Source: Mucilaginibacter sp.
Lineage (GTDB): Bacteria > Bacteroidota > Bacteroidia > Sphingobacteriales > Sphingobacteriaceae
Direction: 5' to 3'
Assembly (NCBI GenBank): GCA_028288285.1
Contig: JAQBNZ010000061.1
Coordinates: 1-40,865 of the forward strand
Length of the DNA stretch: 40,865 bases
Shown: positions 1 to 7,130 of the stretch, piece by piece
How positions within the stretch are numbered: position 1 is the stretch's first letter
How the letters are laid out: each line of letters begins with the position of its first letter
Program-made: the position numbers and the translations under genes
The notes under the pieces: model-generated
What the model saw: the letters and a program-made list of their open reading frames with translations, nothing else
Databases searched by the model: none
What the model was told of the DNA's origin: nothing

Positions 1-695
1 TTTACTGGCAGTTTGTGGGCGCCATAAAAGGTATGAGCGAAGCTTGTACTAAGTTTGAAACCCCGGTAACCGGTGGTAACGTAAGCTTTTACAATCAATC
101 GTCTGATGAAGGTCCGGTTTTCCCAACGCCTACAATCGGGATGTTGGGCGTGATGGATGATGTGAGCAACATCATGACATCAGACTTTAAACAACCAGGC
201 GATTTGATTTACCTTATTGGTGAATCTGTTAACGATATTGCATCATCACAATATTTGGCATCATACCATAAAATATTGAGCGCACCTGCACCTTATTTTG
301 ATATAGATAAGGAATATGATATGCACCAGGTGGTTAAAGAACTGATAAAACATAAAGTTATCCAGTCTGCACATGATGTGGCCGATGGTGGTTTGTATAT
401 TGCTTTGGTTGAATCGGCTATGCCAAACAGCCTGGGCTTTGATATAGAGACCGATAGCAGCATCCGTAAAGACGCATTTTTGTTTGGCGAAGCACAAGGC
501 AGGGTAGTGGTAAGTGTTGCACCAGACGACCAGGAACGCTTTATAGAGATGATGGCTACCAGCGAAGTGGAGTTTAGTCTTTTAGGCACTGTTAATGGAA
601 TTGGCAATACCAATATTGACGAAGAACTTTTTGGTAATATCACCGATATTAAAATGGTGAACGACAACGTGCTGCACGTAATTTTAGGCGAATAA
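1..695 (+). CDS. purL: Phosphoribosylformylglycinamidine synthase, 3' end (partial)
   Basis: This is the C-terminal part of FGAM synthase, the ATP- and glutamine-dependent enzyme of purine biosynthesis that converts FGAR to FGAM in the cytosol. The reading frame is open from the first bases of the window; in frame at position 3 it reads YWQFVGAIKGMSEAC, a conserved PurL stretch, so the true start lies outside. The next segment (TPVTGGNVSFYNQS) and the late LFGEAQGRVVVSV segment are typical of the second AIRS-like half of small-type PurL. The TAA stop at 693-695 directly abuts the ATG of the next gene, so the two are probably co-transcribed. A GTG at 15 is not the start. Confidence 0.9.
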   Translation, partial: YWQFVGAIKGMSEACTKFETPVTGGNVSFYNQSSDEGPVFPTPTIGMLGVMDDVSNIMTSDFKQPGDLIYLIGESVNDIASSQYLASYHKILSAPAPYFDIDKEYDMHQVVKELIKHKVIQSAHDVADGGLYIALVESAMPNSLGFDIETDSSIRKDAFLFGEAQGRVVVSVAPDDQERFIEMMATSEVEFSLLGTVNGIGNTNIDEELFGNITDIKMVNDNVLHVILGE

Positions 696-1085
696 ATGCT
701 TAAGCTTAATAAAATCCACCATATAGCTATAATCTGTTCAAACTACGAACAGTCAAAGCGGTTTTATGTGGAGATATTAGGCTTTAATGTTATCCGCGAG
801 ATATTTCGTGAAGAACGGAATTCTTATAAACTTGATTTGGAAGTAGGGGGGCAATATCAGATAGAGCTGTTCTCTTTTCCAAACCCAACACCAAGGCCAT
901 CGCACCCAGAGGCTGCCGGCTTAAGGCACCTGGCTTTTGAAGTTGATGATATTGACGAAGCTATATTTCATCTTAATGAGCTTGATGTGGTTACCGAACC
1001 CATCAGGGTAGATGAAACAACAGGTAAACGCTTTACCTTCTTTACTGATCCGGATGGTTTGCCGTTAGAGTTGTATGAGAAATAG
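696..1085 (+). CDS. VOC family protein (glyoxalase/YaeR-like)
   Basis: A 129-aa vicinal-oxygen-chelate protein with two beta-alpha-beta-beta-beta halves. The four positions that usually bind the metal are visible: His in KIHHIAI near residue 8, Glu in QIELFSF, His in GLRHLAFEV and Glu in the C-terminal LPLELYE. It resembles the YaeR/GloA2-like group annotated as lactoylglutathione lyase-like, but the substrate cannot be told from sequence. It starts immediately after the purL stop. Its last 132 bp (954-1085) are duplicated at 2745-2876 with 7 differences, so the present 3' end may have been supplied by the DNA that inserted just downstream. Confidence 0.85.
   Translation: MLKLNKIHHIAIICSNYEQSKRFYVEILGFNVIREIFREERNSYKLDLEVGGQYQIELFSFPNPTPRPSHPEAAGLRHLAFEVDDIDEAIFHLNELDVVTEPIRVDETTGKRFTFFTDPDGLPLELYEK
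954..1085 (+). repeat. 132-bp direct repeat, left copy (VOC gene 3' end)
   Basis: This stretch matches 2745-2876 base for base except for 7 substitutions, six of them synonymous or in the stop codon region and one changing Val to Met. Both copies are in the same orientation and both end exactly at a stop codon. They bracket the minus-strand pair at 1191-2665. Confidence 0.9.
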
Positions 1086-1113
1086 TACGAACTTCTAAAA
1101 TAATAAAAAAAAC

Positions 1114-1153
1114 AATGAGGCCATCTCATAAGTACTTATTAGACGGCCTCATT
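1114..1153 (-). terminator. Intrinsic terminator for the lipoprotein gene
   Basis: An imperfect 20+20 bp inverted repeat: outer arms AATGAGGCC and GGCCTCATT, inner arms meeting at ATAAGTACTTAT, with two mismatched positions. On the minus strand it is followed by a T-rich tract (the A-run at about 1104-1112 on the plus strand), which fits termination of the lipoprotein/toxin pair. On the plus strand no T-run follows. Confidence 0.6.
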
Positions 1154-1154
1154 T

Positions 1155-1184
1155 AGCCTGTGGTGATAATACCGACCACAGGCT
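1155..1184. repeat. Hairpin AGCCTGTGG / CCACAGGCT
   Basis: A perfect 9-bp inverted repeat (1155-1163 and 1176-1184) around a 12-base loop. The core, TGGTGATAATACCGACCA, resembles the TTGGTG...CACCAA palindromes at 2715-2738 and 33511-33637, so it may be a diverged member of the same intergenic repeat family. It lies 7 bp past the stop codon of the lipoprotein gene. Confidence 0.5.
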
Positions 1185-1190
1185 GAACAG

Positions 1191-1844
1191 TCATTTGGAT
1201 ATTTTGAATTTATAAAAAAGATGGTATCGTTTCTTTATGAATCCTCCCTTGAATCTTACATCTTCAGCGAAAATAGGATCAGAAATTACTTCAACCCGGC
1301 CAAAAAGTACTCCTTCCGAATTGGCCCTTTTATTCAGTATAAATGACACTGTTTTAGCGTTTACAGTAAGGGTACTGCTTTTAGCCGCACGTTGACTGCT
1401 TTTCAACACTTGTCTATCTTTGTAAAACTCTGTGAAAAAAGTAGAAACGTTATTTCCAAGAATCCGATGTTTTATCGTTTGGTTGCCAAATGGAACTGCT
1501 ACTTCTATAAGTGTTGAATCGTCCATTTTAGTTTTGGAACAGAACCATACATCGTATTTGCTATCTTCACTCCTCGCTTTACTACTATCTTCTGTTAATA
1601 AACTAACAGTTATTTTAGGATCTAGATATTGGCTTTTATTTAAAGTATCTAAGGTTGATTTTGATAGATCAACTAATACAATATTGTTATCCTTATCCAT
1701 CAGTGATGATCGCTCACCTGATAATTCAGAAAATGAGTTCTTCAAAGATGGCTGATACTGAATTTTATATTTAGGAGAACAACCTGTAAAAAGCAAGTAA
1801 GCCGAAGACAAAAGCAATAGATAACTTCTTTTAATTTCCATCAA
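1191..1844 (-). CDS. Putative lipoprotein, possible immunity partner
   Basis: A 217-aa protein of unknown family. The N-terminus (MMEIKRSYLLLLSSAYLLFTGC) is a lipoprotein signal peptide with a lipobox ending at Cys22, so the mature protein should be tethered to a membrane on the periplasmic side. The rest has no domain I recognise and is a mixture of short beta-like and charged segments. Its start overlaps the end of the upstream gene by 4 bp (ATGA-type overlap), so the two are translationally coupled. A small lipoprotein directly after a toxin-like C-terminal domain is the usual position of an immunity protein; that role is inference. Start could equally be the second Met. Confidence 0.7.
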   Translation of the reverse strand: MMEIKRSYLLLLSSAYLLFTGCSPKYKIQYQPSLKNSFSELSGERSSLMDKDNNIVLVDLSKSTLDTLNKSQYLDPKITVSLLTEDSSKARSEDSKYDVWFCSKTKMDDSTLIEVAVPFGNQTIKHRILGNNVSTFFTEFYKDRQVLKSSQRAAKSSTLTVNAKTVSFILNKRANSEGVLFGRVEVISDPIFAEDVRFKGGFIKKRYHLFYKFKISK

Positions 1845-2665
1845 TTTATGTTCCCCGTTATTCTATATTTCACATGTACAACAGTTTCAAATGGCACATA
1901 ACCTCTTTTGTGCTGAAGTAACCACCAACCGGCAAAGCCGCTCATATAACCTTGATAGGTTATAGCATCATGCCTATCTAGCCCAAAATGATCTTTTATA
2001 GTTAAAGTTATTGTGGCTGACCAATAGCCACCAACAGGGCCATTGAATTCATCTAATTGCACGTCGGTCGATTCGGTGTCATTCAGTAATATTTGTAATC
2101 CGTGGAATTTATTAAAAATTCCATTAAAAATAGGTCGTATTGAGCTACTTAAATCTAAAGTTCCAATGCTACCTATGTTACCACCATTTGCTTTTAGTTG
2201 TGCATTTAATTGACCACCAAAATTAATAGCGAAGTTTTGCAGTTCTGAACTTGCGCCAACTCTTGCATTAAGCACAGCGTTTTCAAACGTCCCACCAGTT
2301 TTATCTTTAAACTTTTGAATCATCTGGTCTCCGACAGTTGTCAAGCCGCCATCAAAATATGTAAACTTATGAAACATTTCTGTCACTCCATTAAAGAGAT
2401 CCCAATCAGATAGATTTATCATTTCAGGTTTTATACCATTTGTACTAACGCTGGTGCCGAAAGTCATATCTTCAGTATTTCCCCTCGGAGTAATATGCCC
2501 AATAAGGCGACCACTTGACTGCTGTAAATATGATAACAATTCAATTGTAGTACCATTATTTATAAGAGGTGTTGGATCACCTTTTATTGGTGAATTTACA
2601 TCACTAAAATCGCTAAAACTAAAATTCGGATCAGTAGTAACATCTCCAGGCAATGAAATTGTCAT
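1841..2665 (-). CDS. DUF3289-like protein, probably the truncated C-terminal end of a larger toxin-type protein
   Basis: A 274-aa ORF. Its last about 90 residues carry KDHFGLDRHDAITYQ, then FAGWWLLQHKRGYVPFETV and a final ITGNI. From memory this matches the pattern of DUF3289 proteins (QDHFGLD..D, WFVLQ, G.KPF, V.I.G), a family found beside type VI secretion and polymorphic-toxin genes. An earlier NGVTEMF-like segment and LQILLNDTESTDVQL also fit. The N-terminus looks cut: the frame stays open 10 codons upstream of the ATG (SPDCTGTWVP), to a stop at 2696-2698, and no signal peptide or secretion domain is present. It overlaps the lipoprotein gene by 4 bp. Toxicity is inference; the family match needs a profile search. 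Confidence 0.6.
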   Translation of the reverse strand: MTISLPGDVTTDPNFSFSDFSDVNSPIKGDPTPLINNGTTIELLSYLQQSSGRLIGHITPRGNTEDMTFGTSVSTNGIKPEMINLSDWDLFNGVTEMFHKFTYFDGGLTTVGDQMIQKFKDKTGGTFENAVLNARVGASSELQNFAINFGGQLNAQLKANGGNIGSIGTLDLSSSIRPIFNGIFNKFHGLQILLNDTESTDVQLDEFNGPVGGYWSATITLTIKDHFGLDRHDAITYQGYMSGFAGWWLLQHKRGYVPFETVVHVKYRITGNIN

Positions 2666-2714
2666 TGGAACCCATGTTCCTGTGCAATCAGGCGATTACT
2701 TAAAGGCATGGCAG

Positions 2715-2738
2715 CTTGTTGGTGACAACACCAACAAG
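2715..2738. repeat. Perfect palindrome CTTGTTGGTG-ACAA-CACCAACAAG
   Basis: A 10-bp perfect stem with a 4-base loop, 6 bases before the second copy of the VOC 3' end. The core TTGGTG/CACCAA is shared with the four repeats at 33511-33637. It sits at the right edge of the inserted segment. Confidence 0.7.
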
Positions 2739-2744
2739 GGCGCA

Positions 2745-2876
2745 GACGAAGCTATATTTCATCTTAATGAGCTTGATGTGGTTACCGAACCCATCAGGAT
2801 GGATGAAACAACAGGTAAACGCTTTACCTTCTTTACTGATCCGGATGGTTTGCCGTTGGAGCTTTATGAGAAGTAA
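2745..2876 (+). pseudogene. VOC gene 3' fragment (right copy of the 132-bp repeat)
   Basis: It encodes only the last 43 residues of the VOC protein (DEAIFHLNELDVV through the final LPLELYEK) and a TAA stop, with one amino-acid change (Val to Met). It has no start codon or N-terminal half, so it cannot make a functional VOC fold. The sequence upstream is an unrelated palindrome. The likely reading is that this is the original chromosomal 3' end, displaced when DNA carrying a nearly identical 3' end inserted into the gene. Confidence 0.85.
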
Positions 2877-2891
2877 TTACAGAGCCTCTAA

Positions 2892-2937
2892 ATAAAGAAA
2901 AAGCTTCCTTAGTAAATTAAGGAAGCTTTTTCTTTAT
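2892..2937. terminator. Strong bidirectional intrinsic terminator
   Basis: A perfect 20-bp inverted repeat (2892-2911 and 2918-2937) with a 6-base loop. The core is AAGCTTCCTTA / TAAGGAAGCTT, flanked by A-rich and T-rich arms (AAAGAAA / TTTCTTT), so U-tracts form in both directions. It closes the exopolysaccharide operon (NRPS stop at 2965) and the VOC fragment on the other strand. Confidence 0.85.
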
Positions 2938-2964
2938 ATGTGATTATTGGGGTTAAATCGGGAA

Positions 2965-5649
2965 TTATTTAACAGCCTTATCTAAACACTCCTGCAAAAC
3001 TTTGGCAAATTGCTTATCGTTAGGTGGCGCAAATATGGTGTTATGTTCGCCCGGTATTTCGTAAACATTCACTCCTTTTTTAGCATAGGGTACCCAGCCT
3101 AAATATTTAAAATCATCCATGTAAAAGGTTTTCTTTTTGGCGCGGAAAAGTTCGAGCTTAATATCTATAGAGGTTAACAGGTAATTGCGTTGTGCAGCTG
3201 CGCTTCTTTCGTTTATTTCGTCATTATACTCTGAAAAAATGTCTTTCTTTTTTACCTTATCAGGAAATATCTTTTTGTTAATCTTCTTTATCCTGCGGCC
3301 TATTTCCCTGCTTTTATATTCTATAGTTCTTTTTGGGTCTTCAATAAATAACACAACCGTGTAAGTTATCTGTTTAATTAATAACCAGCTATTTTTAATT
3401 GCTTTTTTAACCGGGGTATCAATTTTTTTTGTTTGGTCGGCATAGGTATCAAACATGGCCAGCATTTTTACGTCTTTACCCATAGCCAGCATTTGCTTAG
3501 CCATTTCATAGGCTATCATACCACCTAACGAATACCCCGCCAACGCATATGGGCCAACCGGGTCATGCGCTATAATCTCTGCAATGTAATTTGCCGCAAT
3601 ATCTTCCATTACATCCAAAGGCTCATCAATACCGTTAAGGCCCTTTGCCTGCAGGCCATAAACAGGCTGGTCATTATCCATATTCATAGCTAAGGCGTTA
3701 AAAAGCAATACATTTAAGCCGGCACCATGTACAATATATAGAGGCATTTTGCTGCCTTTTGGTTTAATTGGTACTAATGATTGCCATGTAATAGCAGAAT
3801 CATCAACAACTAATCTGGTGGCCAGCTTTTCAACTGTTGAGTGCTCAAACAAAGTAGCCAGTGGCAAACGCTTGCCGGTTTCTTTCTCTAAGCGAGCCAT
3901 TATCCGTACCGCTACCAATGACCGGCCGCCAAGCTCAAAAAAATTATCATGGATACTTATTTCTTTCAGCCCCATAAATTCTTCCCATATACCGGCTACC
4001 AATTTTTCGTTATTAGTACGTGGTGCCATATAGGCATTGGTACGGTTTATTTGGCTATAATCAGGCATTGGAAGGGCCTTACGGTCAATTTTTCCGTTAG
4101 GGGTAATAGGAATTGTTTCCATCAGCACAAAGTCGTCAGGCACCATGTATTCAGGCAGCACCTGTAACAATTCCCGTTGCCAAACATCAGTTAACAATTT
4201 AATATCCGCTACAGTGGTCTCTTCAGCAGAAAGGACTATATAGCCAACTAAGCGAGGATCGCCGGGTCGGTCCTCACGGGCAACAACAACGGCTTCCTTA
4301 ACGTTTTTCTGCTTGGTAAGGGCATGTTCTATTTCTTCCAGCTCAATGCGGTAACCACGTACTTTTACCTGGTGGTCAATACGGCCGAGGCATTGTATCT
4401 CGCCAGTAGGGGTAATTTTGCCAAGGTCGCCGGTACGGTACATTTTATCACCGGCAATTTCCGAAAACGGATTATCAACAAAACGTTCATTAGTTAACTC
4501 AAGCCTGTTTAAATAACCACGGGCAACTCCATCGCCACCAATAAAAATCTCGCCAATGGTGCCATCAGGTATTTCAGCCAGTTTTTCATCTAATATATAT
4601 ACCTGTGTATTGGCTATGGGCTTACCAATGGTAATATCTACATCATCCTTAATATGTTTTACGGTAGACCATACAGTTGTTTCGGTAGGGCCATACATAT
4701 TCCATAATTCGCTGCAACGGGCAATAAGCTTGTTTATTAAATCTTTAGGTAAAGCCTCTCCGCCACATAAAACTTTCATAGGCAGCTTTTTATCCCATCC
4801 AATCTCCAGCATCATGCGCCAGGTGTAGGGGGTAGCCTGCATTATAGATATTTCTTCCTTTATAGCAAGGTCAAGCAATGCACGACCATCTTTAGCGGTA
4901 ATGGTATCTGTTAAAACTATTTGTGCACCTGTAAGTAGTGGTAAAAAAAGTTCCAAACCGGCAATATCAAAAGATATGGTAGTTACCGCCAGCAATTTAT
5001 CATTTGCAGTAATGCCGGGTTTCTTTTGCATGCTCAGTAAAAAGTTCACCAGGTTATGGTGCTTTATTTGCACACCCTTAGGTTTTCCGGTTGAGCCTGA
5101 TGTGAAAAGGATGTAAGCCAGATCATGCCCGGTTACGTCAGTATCCGGCTCAGTAGAAGGATAATTTAAAACTTTGTCCCACACATCCTCTAATAAAACC
5201 TCGGTACCTGTTGAGGCAAAATGGCCTTTATATTTATTGGATGTTATAAGAATTTTAGCGGCCGAATCTTCCAGCATAAATTCTATACGATCTTTTGGAT
5301 ATTCGGGGTCAAGCGGAACATAGGCAGCGCCTGTTTTAAGTATAGCCAGTAATGAAATGATCATCTCAGGCGAACGGTCTACAGCTAAACCTATAATGTC
5401 GCCAGTTTTTATATTTAAACCAAGCAGGTATCGGGCTAATTTATTGGCAGCTTCGTTAACACTTTTAAAGCTTAAGGTACGATCTTCAAATTTTATAGCA
5501 ACCTTATCAGGTACTTCGCCCGCTGTTTTGGCTATAAGGTGATGAAGCGCCACAGTATTTGGATAATCTACCACAGTTTGATTTAATGCTGATGCCATTA
5601 TTTTATTGTTCAACACGGAGGGTATAGTGTTGTTATTTTTCTCCAACAT
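2965..5649 (-). CDS. Single-module NRPS: adenylation, carrier and thioesterase domains
   Basis: An 894-aa protein that should activate one amino acid, load it on a carrier and release it. Adenylation domain about 40-530: LFTSGSTGKPKG at 181-192, NMYGPTETT at 317-325, YRTGDLGK, GRIDHQVKVRGYRIELEE and NGKIDRKALP (Lys520). Carrier domain about 540-615 with the phosphopantetheine Ser577 in ELGGRSL. Thioesterase about 625-890 with Ser707 in GYSLGG, Asp in MFDTYAD and His in GEHNTIF; a basic lid region interrupts it. My hand-aligned specificity code is D-I-L-Q-L-G-M-V-W-K, which resembles glycine codes. There is no condensation domain, yet residues 22-40 look like a C-to-A linker, so one may have been lost. 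It is last in the exopolysaccharide operon, 8 bp after the glycosyltransferase; product unknown. Confidence 0.88.
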   Translation of the reverse strand: MLEKNNNTIPSVLNNKIMASALNQTVVDYPNTVALHHLIAKTAGEVPDKVAIKFEDRTLSFKSVNEAANKLARYLLGLNIKTGDIIGLAVDRSPEMIISLLAILKTGAAYVPLDPEYPKDRIEFMLEDSAAKILITSNKYKGHFASTGTEVLLEDVWDKVLNYPSTEPDTDVTGHDLAYILFTSGSTGKPKGVQIKHHNLVNFLLSMQKKPGITANDKLLAVTTISFDIAGLELFLPLLTGAQIVLTDTITAKDGRALLDLAIKEEISIMQATPYTWRMMLEIGWDKKLPMKVLCGGEALPKDLINKLIARCSELWNMYGPTETTVWSTVKHIKDDVDITIGKPIANTQVYILDEKLAEIPDGTIGEIFIGGDGVARGYLNRLELTNERFVDNPFSEIAGDKMYRTGDLGKITPTGEIQCLGRIDHQVKVRGYRIELEEIEHALTKQKNVKEAVVVAREDRPGDPRLVGYIVLSAEETTVADIKLLTDVWQRELLQVLPEYMVPDDFVLMETIPITPNGKIDRKALPMPDYSQINRTNAYMAPRTNNEKLVAGIWEEFMGLKEISIHDNFFELGGRSLVAVRIMARLEKETGKRLPLATLFEHSTVEKLATRLVVDDSAITWQSLVPIKPKGSKMPLYIVHGAGLNVLLFNALAMNMDNDQPVYGLQAKGLNGIDEPLDVMEDIAANYIAEIIAHDPVGPYALAGYSLGGMIAYEMAKQMLAMGKDVKMLAMFDTYADQTKKIDTPVKKAIKNSWLLIKQITYTVVLFIEDPKRTIEYKSREIGRRIKKINKKIFPDKVKKKDIFSEYNDEINERSAAAQRNYLLTSIDIKLELFRAKKKTFYMDDFKYLGWVPYAKKGVNVYEIPGEHNTIFAPPNDKQFAKVLQECLDKAVK

Positions 5650-5657
5650 ATGTAATA

Positions 5658-6842
5658 TTATGTGCCTGGGTTATGTGGTGTATGGATAAATTTTTTGTTA
5701 GCCCCCTTTAATTTAAACAGTAATGCAAGCATCGAGAAGAAAATTAAAGGTATTTTTAATACTGCACCAAGCAGTTTGCTATTAAAGAATTGTGCAGGTA
5801 CGGCAATTAATATACCCATGTAGCATAGCGCAGTAGCTGTAAACCACATTTGCCATGACGGGCCTATACCTGGCGTTAAAAATGCTATTAGTAACATAAA
5901 AGGCATAAGGCCGAGCATTAATACGCGTGGGAGTATAGCGGTTTGGTATATTTCGTTAAAATAATCAAAATTGCCATGTTTAAAAAGTTCGGTAAAACCT
6001 GTGCTGCCATACGTTTTAAGCAGGTTAAACTGTGCAGAAAGCCATCTGCGGCGTTGCTTTTTAAATACCTCGGGGTTGCTAACCTTTTCGTCATATACAA
6101 GGGCCGCATCAGAATAAGCCACATGTATTTTTTGACGGGTAAGTACCAGCCCCATTTCTTTATCAAAACCGCCAACTGCATCAATCTGGCTCATGGTGTC
6201 TTTAAAAAGCCTGTATTCTAAAGCCATTCCCGAACCTATAATTGCCGCGGACAAGTTGAATACCCGCTGAGCTTTACGGAAAATGTGGTTATTTATTTCT
6301 TCGCTTATGGCATCTAAAATGGCAATGGGAGTTTCGGTATTTTTTGCTACGCGATGCCCTTGTATAACTCTTTCGCCGGCATGCAAATAATTATTAATAT
6401 GGTGCAGATAATCTGGAGCGGCAACGTTATCAATATCAAATACCACTGCGGCATCAAAATCCTGATGCGTATTTTCAATGGCTTTGTGCAGGGCTTTTGA
6501 TTTGGTGCTGTTTTCAAAAACAACTTCAACCACCTGTAAAGGCATTGCCTTTAATTTTTCAATGGTTGATGGCTGCATGGAATCAGCAATAACACAAATG
6601 TGGAATTTATCCTTCGGATAGTTTATGGTTAAAGCCTGAGCCGCCGAGTTTAATATGATCTCATCCTCTTTATAAGCACAAATATATATTACAAACTTGC
6701 TGTATGCCGCTGCAACTGGTGGTGCTTTAACAATTACAAGGCGCCCAACTACCGAAAATATAAAAAGGTACAGGCTATAAAGTCCCAGGTAAATAAATAC
6801 AAGGCTAAAAATTATTGTGAATATAAATTGAATAAATTCCAT
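5658..6842 (-). CDS. Membrane GT2-family glycosyltransferase
   Basis: A 394-aa family 2 (GT-A fold) glycosyltransferase at the inner membrane. An N-terminal hydrophobic segment (about residues 5-35) precedes the catalytic domain, which starts at KFVIYICAYKEDE. The DxD metal and nucleotide-sugar site is FDIDN near residue 136; a GGFDKEM motif and KQRRRWLSAQ (the QxxRW signature of processive-type GT2 enzymes) follow near 220-270. Three to four hydrophobic helices close the protein. It resembles the cellulose-synthase/hyaluronan-synthase-like group. It probably adds a sugar during exopolysaccharide repeat assembly or chain building; donor and linkage cannot be read from sequence. It lies between the glycosyltransferase remnant and the NRPS. 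Confidence 0.87.
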   Translation of the reverse strand: MEFIQFIFTIIFSLVFIYLGLYSLYLFIFSVVGRLVIVKAPPVAAAYSKFVIYICAYKEDEIILNSAAQALTINYPKDKFHICVIADSMQPSTIEKLKAMPLQVVEVVFENSTKSKALHKAIENTHQDFDAAVVFDIDNVAAPDYLHHINNYLHAGERVIQGHRVAKNTETPIAILDAISEEINNHIFRKAQRVFNLSAAIIGSGMALEYRLFKDTMSQIDAVGGFDKEMGLVLTRQKIHVAYSDAALVYDEKVSNPEVFKKQRRRWLSAQFNLLKTYGSTGFTELFKHGNFDYFNEIYQTAILPRVLMLGLMPFMLLIAFLTPGIGPSWQMWFTATALCYMGILIAVPAQFFNSKLLGAVLKIPLIFFSMLALLFKLKGANKKFIHTPHNPGT

Positions 6843-6897
6843 GTGCTTAATGCCGGCTTAAATTATGAATTGTAATTAGCTTGGTTATATTTTTCTA

Positions 6898-7100
6898 TCA
6901 AACTTTTGATAAAATTTCCTTTACCTGTGTTATACGGTGTCCCCAGGTGTTATTTTCTGCAATTTTCAACCTGTTTTGCTGCTTTCAGGCGTATCATTTA
7001 AAGCCTCGTTTATTGCAGCCGAAAACTCTTCGACCGTTTGCCAAATGCCGCGCTATGGTATAATTTGTCTATCCCAGTTCCCCGTCAAACTGCATCTTGG
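6898..7100 (-). pseudogene. Remnant of a GT4-type glycosyltransferase C-terminus
   Basis: No intact gene fills 6843-7130, but the minus strand still encodes a recognisable glycosyltransferase tail in two frames. One frame reads RGIWQTVEEFSAAINEALND and ends at an in-frame TGA; a neighbouring frame continues with RLKIAENNTWGHRITQVKEI and ends at TGA (6898-6900). This order is the usual end of GT4 enzymes, so one frameshift is needed, and an in-frame TAG precedes the first part. The N-terminal and catalytic regions are absent. It lies between the flippase and GT2 genes, where an active glycosyltransferase would be expected. Confidence 0.65.
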
Positions 7101-7130
7101 AAAAAATAACAATATATTGCTCTTTTAAAC

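Noticed and set aside
2454-2876. 140-aa plus-strand ORF
   Set aside because: Its first part is the antisense of the DUF3289-like gene and its last part is the VOC fragment; the join is accidental.
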